5,262 bases of DNA, from positions 1 to 5,262 of the forward strand of contig DAINCF010000503.1 in NCBI GenBank assembly GCA_036732565.1, given 5' to 3'. The translations under genes were made by a program, and so were the position numbers. Under the pieces are notes generated by a model, which saw only the letters and a list, made by a program, of their open reading frames with translations, ran no database searches and was not told the DNA's origin. This DNA is from JAIVJN01 sp036732565. Lineage in GTDB: Bacteria; Acidobacteriota; Vicinamibacteria; Vicinamibacterales; UBA2999. Positions 1 to 5,262 of the stretch are shown piece after piece; within the stretch, counting starts at the first letter, position 1, and each line of letters opens with the position of its first letter.

Positions 1-82
1 GACTCGCGGCGTGGAGGAGCGCTGACAGGCAGAGTGCGCCCACGAGGCTCGTTCCCAGACCGCGCAAGGCTCGTCGCTTCAT
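1..82 (-). CDS. Start of an exported protein, cut by the left window edge
   Basis: An ATG at 82-80 on the minus strand opens a frame that stays open to the window edge, giving 27 codons that begin MKRRALRGLG and continue TSLVGALCLSALLHAAS. This is a good Sec-type signal peptide: a basic n-region (KRRALR), a hydrophobic stretch of about 15 residues and a small-residue end (HAAS) suitable for signal peptidase I. The single Cys lies in GALC, which does not fit a lipobox well, so I do not call a lipoprotein. No strong Shine-Dalgarno is seen; GGGTG about six bases upstream of the ATG is the best candidate. It follows the DUF1552 gene on the same strand after a 79-base gap filled mostly by palindromic element copy 1, so it could be the fourth gene of the run. 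The mature part lies outside the window and its function cannot be given. Confidence 0.66.
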   Translation of the reverse strand, partial: MKRRALRGLGTSLVGALCLSALLHAAS

Positions 83-108
83 GTGCACACCCGTGTTCCA
101 GAATCACT

Positions 109-163
109 CGTGGGGTCCGCCTTCAGGCGGACCTGGGCCGGCTGAAGCCGGCCCCCACGTACT
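109..163. repeat. Palindromic element copy 1 (two hairpins inside a terminal inverted repeat)
   Basis: The outer arms are CGTGGGG (109-115) and CCCCACG (153-159). Inside them are hairpin one, GGTCCGCC (114-121) / GGCGGACC (126-133) with a TTCA loop, and hairpin two, GGGCCGGCT (135-143) / AGCCGGCCC (146-154) with a GA centre. The outer arm overlaps the base of each hairpin, so a three-way junction and two full hairpins are alternatives. The element fills most of the gap after the DUF1552 gene. On the transcribed strand it begins AGTACGTGGGG, whose AG forms part of the TAG stop codon at 164-162. It is nearly the same unit as the one at 4127-4182 but with the core inverted. It has no T-tract and is not a canonical intrinsic terminator. 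It looks like a REP-type or miniature repeat; that class is inferred. Confidence 0.85.
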
Positions 164-1574
164 AGGGCTCTACGGCTGCCGTGCTCGTCTCAACCGGTCG
201 ATTCAGATCGAACGTGCCGGTGCTGTCGCCGAACGTGTGGATCTCATCGAGGCCGAGGTTCTGCAGCAGCGTCAGCATGACGTTCGCCATCGACGTGCCG
301 TCGGCCGCCTTCAGATGCAAGTTGCCCTTCAACTTTCCACTCGCATGGCCGGCCAGGAACAACGGGCAGCGCTTGTGGTTGTGGTAGTTCGAATTGCCCA
401 TCGCCGAACCGTAAATGACGAGCGTGTTGTCCAGCACGTTGCCATCGCCGTCGGGTATTGCCTTCAGCTTCTCCAGGAGATACGGGACCATGCCGACGTG
501 GTAGGTGTTGATCTTCTGGAAGTCGGTGATGCGCTCCTCGCGCTCTTGATGATGCGAGGCGGTATGGAACGCACTCGTCGACCCGCTGGGCGCGTACACC
601 CGGTTCGAAACGTCGCGGCCGAGCTTGAACGAGAAGATGCGGGTGACGTCCGAGGCGAACGCCAGCGCCTGCAGATCGAACATCAGCTTGACGTGCTCGT
701 CGAACGCGTCCGGCACGCCGATCGGCGCACCCGGCAGCTCCCGCGGCTCGCCGCTGGTGTTGAACGCCTCCACCTTCTGAATCCGCCGTTCGATCTCACG
801 CACGTCATCCAGGTAGTCGCCGAGCCGCGCCTGATCGACGGCGCCCAGCTTGCGCTTGAGCTCGCCGACCGACTCGGTGACCCAATCCAGAATGCTGCTG
901 TCATCCCGACGACGGGTGCGGCGTGCTTCGGGAGTGGCGCCGACGCCGAACAGTTGATCGAACACTGCCCGCGGATCGCGAATCATCGGCAGCGGATCTT
1001 CCGGCGTCGCCCAGCTGATGGTATCGGTGTAGACGCACGAGTAGTTGTACGAGCAGCCGCCAGCCTGATCGACGTTCTCGATGCACAGCTGCATCGACGG
1101 AATCGGCGTCTCCTGACCGAACCGCTGCGCGTAGAGCTGATCGAGCGACGTGCCGGCGAACACATCCGAGCCCTGCGTCTGCCGGGGCTTCGCCTGCGTG
1201 AGGAACACCGCGGCGCTGCGGAAGTGGTCGGCGCCGATCTCGGAGGCCGCGAATGCCTCGGCATTGCGGACGTCCGTGTTGCTGACGATGGTCAGATAGT
1301 CGCGGTAGGGTTCGAGCGAGATGAGGCTGGTCGGCGTCAGGTCGAAGCTCGAGCCGGCGGCCGCGGGCGCCCACATGTTCTTCGTCGCCCCGAACGTCGT
1401 GCTGCCGGCGGCGCCATGGACCATCTCCATCGCGATGAGACGCGTCCTGGTCGCCGGAGGCGCGGCCCACGCGGATCGCGCGGGCGTCATCGCTTCGAGA
1501 AACGGGAGCGCCACGCTGACGCCAATGCCCTTCAGCACCGTGCGGCGTGAAAGGTGCTTCTGCGTGATCAACAT
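162..1574 (-). CDS. DUF1552 family protein, Tat-exported
   Basis: The protein is 470 residues. It opens with a twin-arginine signal: SRRTVLKG at residues 9-16, a hydrophobic stretch (IGVSVALPFLEAM) and a likely cleavage after SAWA near residue 37. It is therefore probably folded, perhaps with a cofactor, before export. The body matches the DUF1552 family: the start GAAGSTTFG (54-62) and FDLTPTSLISLEPYRDYLTIVSN, the Cys-rich stretch with C164, C174 and C180 before VYTDTISW, a helical middle (230-272), and the C-terminal GSAMGNSNYHNHKRCPLFLAG (389-409), which recalls the end of DUF1501 and alkaline-phosphatase-like proteins. Length is normal for the family. The ATG at 1574 is chosen because GGAG lies five bases upstream and the signal peptide starts there. 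The gene follows the DUF1592 gene by 88 bases, the usual partner order. Function is unknown; a periplasmic enzyme acting with the haem partner is a guess. Confidence 0.95.
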   Translation of the reverse strand: MLITQKHLSRRTVLKGIGVSVALPFLEAMTPARSAWAAPPATRTRLIAMEMVHGAAGSTTFGATKNMWAPAAAGSSFDLTPTSLISLEPYRDYLTIVSNTDVRNAEAFAASEIGADHFRSAAVFLTQAKPRQTQGSDVFAGTSLDQLYAQRFGQETPIPSMQLCIENVDQAGGCSYNYSCVYTDTISWATPEDPLPMIRDPRAVFDQLFGVGATPEARRTRRRDDSSILDWVTESVGELKRKLGAVDQARLGDYLDDVREIERRIQKVEAFNTSGEPRELPGAPIGVPDAFDEHVKLMFDLQALAFASDVTRIFSFKLGRDVSNRVYAPSGSTSAFHTASHHQEREERITDFQKINTYHVGMVPYLLEKLKAIPDGDGNVLDNTLVIYGSAMGNSNYHNHKRCPLFLAGHASGKLKGNLHLKAADGTSMANVMLTLLQNLGLDEIHTFGDSTGTFDLNRPVETSTAAVEP

Positions 1575-1579
1575 CGTGT

Positions 1580-1583
1580 CTCC
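1580..1583 (-). promoter_or_regulatory. Shine-Dalgarno of the DUF1552 gene
   Basis: GGAG on the minus strand lies five bases before the ATG at 1574. It supports this start over internal ones. The arm of a perfect 9-bp stem (1588-1609) ends only four bases upstream, so folding there could affect ribosome access or shield the site from upstream structure. Confidence 0.7.
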
Positions 1584-1587
1584 ATCC

Positions 1588-1617
1588 GGGCCGCCCTAAT
1601 GGGCGGCCCCCACGTAC
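1588..1617. repeat. Diverged palindromic element copy 2, hairpin A
   Basis: This is a perfect 9-bp stem, GGGCCGCCC (1588-1596) / GGGCGGCCC (1601-1609), with a TAAT loop. It is followed by the CCCCACGTAC end (1608-1617) that copies 1 and 3 also carry. It is related to those copies through this shared end and through the hairpin layout, but the stem sequence differs. On the transcript it lies just upstream of the DUF1552 ribosome binding site. Confidence 0.75.
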
Positions 1618-1632
1618 GTCTCCACAGGTCTT

Positions 1633-1662
1633 CGTCGGGGCCGGCCTTCAGGCCGGCCGACG
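1633..1662. repeat. Diverged palindromic element copy 2, hairpin B, directly after the DUF1592 stop codon
   Basis: The stem GGCCGGCC (1639-1646) / GGCCGGCC (1651-1658) has a TTCA loop and is extended by CGTC (1633-1636) / GACG (1659-1662) across a two-base GG bulge. The outer arm ends at 1662, next to the TAA stop codon at 1665-1663. There is no T-rich tail, so it may act as a 3'-end barrier or RNA-stability hairpin rather than an intrinsic terminator. It is separated from hairpin A by about 15 bases, where copies 1 and 3 have at most two bases between hairpins. Confidence 0.72.
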
Positions 1663-4104
1663 TTACCGCCCGCGGTCGGCAGTCGTCTCGATCGCTGTCA
1701 TGCGGCTCATTTGGAACGCCGGGCTCGCGACGACACCCTGAATGAACGCCGACAGTCGATGGTTCTGCTGCGACGCCTCACGGATGATGCGGCGCACCGA
1801 CGGCATGTCGAACGCTTCCACCCTGCGGCCCAACGCGTAGGTCATCAGGCTCTCGGTGAAGCTGAGGAAGAACACGTCCTGATGCTTCAACAGCGCCTCA
1901 CGCAGACCGTCGGGGCCGCTCATTTTCGTGCCGTCGTAGAGATCTCCAGTCGGATCCACGGGGCTCTGCCCGTCCTTGATCCGCCACTTCCCGGTCACGT
2001 CGAAGTTCTCGAGCGCCAGGCCGAGCGGATCGATCACGCGATGGCAGGAGCTGCACGCCGGGTTGCGCCGATGCTCCTCCATGCGCTCACGCACCGACAG
2101 CACTTTGCCCTCGGATGTGCCCTTCGTCTCCTCCAGCGTCGGCACGTTGGGCGGCGGCGCCGGCGGCGGCGACCCCAGGAGCACTTCCATGATCCACTTG
2201 CCACGCATGACCGGTGAGGTGCGCTCGGCAATCGAAGTCAAGGTCAGCACGCTGCCCTGGCCGACGATGCCGCGGCGATAATCGGGCACGCGGACGCGTT
2301 GAAACGCGGTGCCGGTCACGTTCGGGATGCCGTAGTGGCGAGCCACGCGCTCGTTCGCGAACGTGTAGTCCGCGATCAACAGATCAAGCAGGCTGCGGTC
2401 CTCGCGCACCAGACTGTCGAAGAACAGCTCGGTCTCTCGTCTCAGGCCATCGGCCAGCGTTTTGTCGTAGTACGGGAAGACGATCGGATCCGGGAACACT
2501 TGATCGAGGTCCTGCAGTCGTAGCCACTGCGAGGCGAAGCGCGTCGACAGCGCCTCGGCTCGCGGGTCACCGAGCATGCGGGTCACCTGTGCGCTCAACA
2601 CACCCGGCGCGCTCAGCCTCCCCTGCTCGGCCAGCTTGCGCAGCTCGGCGTCCGGCCCAAGGCCCCACAGGAAGAACGACAGGCGCGTCGCCAGTTCCGA
2701 TTCACTCAGGCGATAGGTCCCACCCGCCCTCTGGGTGGTCGGCACTTCCTCCAGTCGAAACAGGAACTGTGGGCTCGCCAGGATCGCTTCCAACGCCTTG
2801 GCGACGCCGTATTCGAAGCTCCGGTCCGTGCGGCCTCGCTGGTAGAACGTCATCAGCCGCGCAAAGTCACGAGCACCGACGGGCCGTCGAAACGCATCCG
2901 TCGCGAGGCGTTTGACGATTTCCTCCGCGCAGGCCGTCTCTTCGCCCGCTGACGTCGGCCGGCACGTGAAGATGCGGCGCCGACTGGCGGTATCGGAGAC
3001 GCCGGTCACGCGATGCGGGCCGACGATGGTGAGGTCGCGCAGGTGCGGCAGCGTCGTGATCCCGAACGCCACGCCGATCTCGGTGTCCGCCAGGGTGTGA
3101 TCGATCGGCGCGATCAAATCGTTCACCGGGCCCTCGAAGCGCTGGAGGAACGCCGCGGTGACGCGCTGGGGTCCGGCCTTGACGTGCACGGGCGGGGTCT
3201 TGATCGACAGCCCCGTCTTTTCCTCGCTCATCCGCGGATCGATGTCGAACAGCGCGACGCGCTCACCTTCGATCGAGACCTCGATCTTCTCGTCGGGCGC
3301 CGTGCTGCCGAACAACAGCCCGAGCGGCTCGGCGAACATCGTCACTCGGAACACGTACTCGCCGTCGGCCGGAAATGTATGGATGACCGAGACGCCACCG
3401 CGCGTGCCGAGCGGCGCGCCATCGGCTCGACTGAGCTGCGACTGCGTCTTCGGCAGCTTGTAGCTGGCCTCGCTGGCCGAGCTCTCGGGATCGCCAACGG
3501 CCAACGCGGCCACACGGCTCGCCGCGCGCAGGTAGCCTTCCATCAGCGCCGGCGAGAACGTCTGGGCATCGGCGACGTTGTCGAAGCCTTCGCTGATGGT
3601 GTCCGCGGGCAGGAACGCCGTCACGTCCACATCGACGGTGAGCAGACTGCGCACCGCGCGCGCGTACTCGGCGCGGTTCAACCGCTGAAACGGGCGCCAG
3701 CCCGGGTTCGGGTCGAGCGCGGCCGCCTTGTCGAGCTCCACCTCCATCGCCTGCGCAAACGCCGTCAGCGTCGCCTCGTCCGGCCGGCGGGCGCCCGCGG
3801 GCGGCATCATGCCGGCGCGCAACTTTCTCACCATCTTTTCGGCGACGACTGCGTTGTCGGCGAGGTGGGCGGGATCGAAGGCAGCGAGTGAGAGGGTGCC
3901 GGCTTTGCTCTTGTCGTTGTGGCAGGTGACGCAGTACTGCTTGACGAGCGCGCCCTGGGCGTCCACCGTGAGCGCACCGCTGCCATGACTCACGGCCATC
4001 GTCGGCTTGGCGAGCGGAGTCGCGGGGCGCTGGGCCTCAACGGCGCCACCAATGGACAACGCCACGAGCACGCTTGCCACCGCCGCTCCGCGGGTCTGGT
4101 TCAT
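1663..4104 (-). CDS. DUF1592 multi-domain cytochrome c protein (DUF1587/1595/1592/1588/1585)
   Basis: The protein is 813 residues. A Sec-type signal peptide (residues 1-24, ending AVEA) leads to a cytochrome c-like domain with the haem motif CVTCH (58-62) and GMMPP (98-102), whose Met is a candidate axial ligand. Next come a DUF1587-like part (about 138-200, RLNRAEYARAVRSLL), a beta-rich region (about 215-345, with HTFPADGEYVFRV) that may be carbohydrate-binding-like, a DUF1595-like part (about 393-452, RPVGARDFARL) with C381 and C392 just before it, DUF1592 (about 465-592), DUF1588 (about 605-705) with a Pro-rich linker (646-652) and a second CxxCH, CSSCH (684-688), in the NPACSSCHRVIDPLG context, and DUF1585 (about 725-800). 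The family is common in Planctomycetes, Verrucomicrobia and Acidobacteria. It is probably periplasmic or surface-exposed and redox-active; its substrate is unknown. The start at 4104 has GGAG five bases upstream. The DUF1552 gene follows after 88 bases. Confidence 0.95.
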   Translation of the reverse strand: MNQTRGAAVASVLVALSIGGAVEAQRPATPLAKPTMAVSHGSGALTVDAQGALVKQYCVTCHNDKSKAGTLSLAAFDPAHLADNAVVAEKMVRKLRAGMMPPAGARRPDEATLTAFAQAMEVELDKAAALDPNPGWRPFQRLNRAEYARAVRSLLTVDVDVTAFLPADTISEGFDNVADAQTFSPALMEGYLRAASRVAALAVGDPESSASEASYKLPKTQSQLSRADGAPLGTRGGVSVIHTFPADGEYVFRVTMFAEPLGLLFGSTAPDEKIEVSIEGERVALFDIDPRMSEEKTGLSIKTPPVHVKAGPQRVTAAFLQRFEGPVNDLIAPIDHTLADTEIGVAFGITTLPHLRDLTIVGPHRVTGVSDTASRRRIFTCRPTSAGEETACAEEIVKRLATDAFRRPVGARDFARLMTFYQRGRTDRSFEYGVAKALEAILASPQFLFRLEEVPTTQRAGGTYRLSESELATRLSFFLWGLGPDAELRKLAEQGRLSAPGVLSAQVTRMLGDPRAEALSTRFASQWLRLQDLDQVFPDPIVFPYYDKTLADGLRRETELFFDSLVREDRSLLDLLIADYTFANERVARHYGIPNVTGTAFQRVRVPDYRRGIVGQGSVLTLTSIAERTSPVMRGKWIMEVLLGSPPPAPPPNVPTLEETKGTSEGKVLSVRERMEEHRRNPACSSCHRVIDPLGLALENFDVTGKWRIKDGQSPVDPTGDLYDGTKMSGPDGLREALLKHQDVFFLSFTESLMTYALGRRVEAFDMPSVRRIIREASQQNHRLSAFIQGVVASPAFQMSRMTAIETTADRGR

Positions 4105-4109
4105 GCCTG

Positions 4110-4113
4110 CTCC
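4110..4113 (-). promoter_or_regulatory. Shine-Dalgarno of the DUF1592 gene
   Basis: GGAG on the minus strand lies five bases before the ATG at 4104 and fixes the start directly ahead of the signal peptide. Palindromic element copy 3 ends 13 bases upstream of it. No promoter could be recognised in the gap, which fits read-through from the ankyrin gene. Confidence 0.65.
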
Positions 4114-4126
4114 ACTCTCTTACTAT

Positions 4127-4182
4127 CGTGGGGGCCGGCTTTAGCCGGCCCATGGTCCGCCTGAAGGCGGACCCCACGTACT
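4127..4182. repeat. Palindromic element copy 3, core inverted relative to copy 1
   Basis: The outer arms are CGTGGGG (4127-4133) and CCCCACG (4172-4178). Hairpin one is GGGCCGGCT (4132-4140) / AGCCGGCCC (4143-4151) with a TT centre; hairpin two is GGTCCGCCT (4154-4162) / AGGCGGACC (4165-4173) with a GA centre. The reverse complement of the core matches copy 1 except for one extra base between the hairpins and one substitution in a loop. The right end, CCCCACGTACT, is the same as in copy 1 on the same strand. It lies between the ankyrin and DUF1592 genes, 14 bases after the ankyrin stop codon. Confidence 0.85.
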
Positions 4183-4196
4183 GCAATGCGGCTGCG

Positions 4197-5262
4197 CTAA
4201 CAGGACACGCACTTATGGTTGTTCTTGGCGCCCAATTTCTCCAACAGGGCGATCGTTTCTGGATACGGCTGCGTGCGCTGCACCGGCCCGTTCGCCATGT
4301 CGACCGTGGTGTTGCCCTCGCGGTTGACAGCCATCACGTTGGCGCCGTTCGACACGAGATAGAGAATCATCTCGTTGTCGCCACGCGCCGCGGCATGATG
4401 CAACGCGGTGTTGCCCTCGTGATCGACGGCGTTGACGTCGGCGTGCGCTTCCTCGACGAGGAACTTCACGGCCGCCAACATGCCGCCCGGCGCGAAGCGA
4501 TGGGCGTTCGCGGCGAAGCCCTCGCCGTAGCCGACACCCGAGGCTGCCTGCAGCGGCGTGACCGATGGTCCACCCAGCGGCACGGGCGGCAGGCCTGAGA
4601 TGTCCTGCACGTTCTCGCGATCGCCGTCACCGGTCCGCGGCCGCCCCGCCGGCTTCATCGTCGGGATATTCGGATCGGCGCCGTACGAGACCAGCATGCG
4701 CATCGCGTCCACATCGCTCGCGTACGCGGCGCGCCAGAACGGCGTCGCGCCAATCTCATCGACGCCCGACAGGTCGAAGCTGTAGCCCGAGTACCACACC
4801 TTCTTGCGGAGTCGCACGTTCGGGTTCGCGCCGTTGTCGAGCAGCAGTGTCATGAGGTCGAGATACGTGAGGTGCTGCTGTTGATACGCGCGCGGCTGGG
4901 GATAGAGCGCCTTCGGCGCCCACTCGACATTCAGCGCGGCATAGAGCGGCGAGGCGCCGTTGTCGCTCTCGGCGTTGACGTTCGCGCCCTTCTCGATCAG
5001 CGTCTTGGCCACGTCAAAGTGGCCGTTGATCACGGCGATGAGCAGCGGGCTGGTGCCGTCGCCGGCGCTCAGCTGATTGACGTCGGCGCCGGCTTTCAGC
5101 AGCGCGTCAACGGACTCCGCGAAGCCGTCGCGGGCCGCAAACAGCAGCGGCGTCAGGCCGCCGTGTGTGGAGACGAGCTCGTTGAGCTGAAACTGTCGAT
5201 CCACGCCGGCGATCTGCGGCCGTCGCTGGGGCGCGGCGGGTCGTGCGCTCTGACCTGGCGGC
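4197..5262 (-). CDS. Ankyrin-repeat protein, 5' part outside the window
   Basis: The frame ends at TAG (4199-4197) and is open to the right edge. A GTG at 5204 could start a 335-residue protein, but the frame continues upstream as a Pro/Ala/Arg/Gln-rich stretch (PPGQSARPAAPQRRPQIAG), which looks like a linker, and there is no Shine-Dalgarno before the GTG. I therefore treat it as internal, with more repeats and a signal peptide expected upstream. Counting from the GTG, about seven ankyrin repeats are visible: near 14-46, 49-79, 83-129 (interrupted), 152-181, 215-258 (interrupted), 264-294 and a degenerate 297-325, with consensus TPL..AA and GADVN. Insertions at about 93-113, 131-150 and 183-213 (PAGRPRTGDGDRE, GLPPVPLGGPS) are unlike canonical repeats. 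The end is NNHKCVSC, a terminal CxxC. It is probably exported and binds a partner; a link to the DUF1592/DUF1552 pair rests on context only. Confidence 0.92.
   Translation of the reverse strand, partial: PPGQSARPAAPQRRPQIAGVDRQFQLNELVSTHGGLTPLLFAARDGFAESVDALLKAGADVNQLSAGDGTSPLLIAVINGHFDVAKTLIEKGANVNAESDNGASPLYAALNVEWAPKALYPQPRAYQQQHLTYLDLMTLLLDNGANPNVRLRKKVWYSGYSFDLSGVDEIGATPFWRAAYASDVDAMRMLVSYGADPNIPTMKPAGRPRTGDGDRENVQDISGLPPVPLGGPSVTPLQAASGVGYGEGFAANAHRFAPGGMLAAVKFLVEEAHADVNAVDHEGNTALHHAAARGDNEMILYLVSNGANVMAVNREGNTTVDMANGPVQRTQPYPETIALLEKLGAKNNHKCVSC

Noticed and set aside
109..163. Intrinsic transcription terminator after DUF1552
   Set aside because: The hairpins are strong but no T-tract follows on the minus strand, and the same unit occurs before DUF1592 within the run. 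A repeat element is the better call.
81..1550. Plus-strand open frame of 489 codons opposite the DUF1552 gene
   Set aside because: Its product is Arg/Ala/Val/Leu-rich without recognisable domains, and it mirrors a gene with clear family motifs, signal peptide and Shine-Dalgarno. Long antisense frames are expected in GC-rich DNA. Its start also runs through palindromic copy 1.
2150..2171. GGC-type trinucleotide run as a possible unstable microsatellite
   Set aside because: It encodes the Pro-rich linker SPPPAPPPNVP typical of DUF1588 proteins, so it is explained by the protein sequence.
2214..2915. Plus-strand open frame of 233 codons opposite the DUF1592 gene
   Set aside because: The translation is a Ser/Arg/Pro/Ala low-complexity string typical of an out-of-frame GC-rich reading.
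3013..3891. Plus-strand open frame of 292 codons opposite the DUF1592 gene
   Set aside because: The product is rich in Arg, Asp, Gln and His with no domain, and lies fully inside the complement of a well-supported gene.
109..4182. Composite transposon bounded by copies 1 and 3
   Set aside because: The flanking units are only about 50 bases, no transposase or target duplication was seen, and the enclosed genes form a usual pair. Repeated independent insertion of a small element is simpler.
4197..5204. GTG at 5204 as the true start of the ankyrin gene
   Set aside because: The frame remains open to the window edge with linker-like sequence, no Shine-Dalgarno is present, and no signal peptide follows the GTG. 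The gene is treated as truncated by the window.

Overview
The window is GC-rich bacterial DNA with all real genes on the minus strand, so transcription runs from high to low coordinates. It reads as part of one collinear run of four genes: an ankyrin-repeat protein (cut by the right edge), a large multi-domain DUF1592-type cytochrome c protein, a Tat-exported DUF1552 protein, and the first 27 codons of an exported protein cut by the left edge. The DUF1592/DUF1552 pair beside a secreted-type ankyrin protein, with GGCCGGC/GTCCGCC palindromes in the gaps, suggests a soil or sediment Acidobacteriota, most likely Vicinamibacteria. That assignment is inference from recalled family distribution; no rRNA or marker gene is present.

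Layout from right to left, in transcription order: 5262-4197 ankyrin protein; 4196-4105 a 92-base gap with palindromic element copy 3; 4104-1663 DUF1592 protein with two CxxCH motifs; 1662-1575 an 88-base gap with a diverged element (two separate hairpins); 1574-162 DUF1552 protein with a twin-arginine signal; 161-83 a 79-base gap with element copy 1; 82-1 start of an unidentified exported protein. No stretch over 300 bases lacks a gene. No tRNA, rRNA, CRISPR array, transposase or integrase was seen.

The DUF1592 and DUF1552 proteins probably work together outside the cytoplasmic membrane. One is a Sec-type haem protein with an N-terminal cytochrome c domain and a second CxxCH; the other is a probably folded Tat substrate. 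The pair resembles the DUF1549/DUF1553 plus DUF1501 pairs of Planctomycetes. To my knowledge the biochemical function of either set is not established, so a redox or polymer-degradation role remains a hypothesis.

The most unusual non-coding feature is the palindromic element present in all three gaps. Copies 1 and 3 are almost the same about 50-base unit: two hairpins enclosed by CGTGGGG/CCCCACG. Their cores are inverted relative to each other while the outer flanks keep the same orientation. Two of the three gaps have palindromic sequence starting directly at the upstream stop codon, and one hairpin ends four bases before a Shine-Dalgarno sequence.
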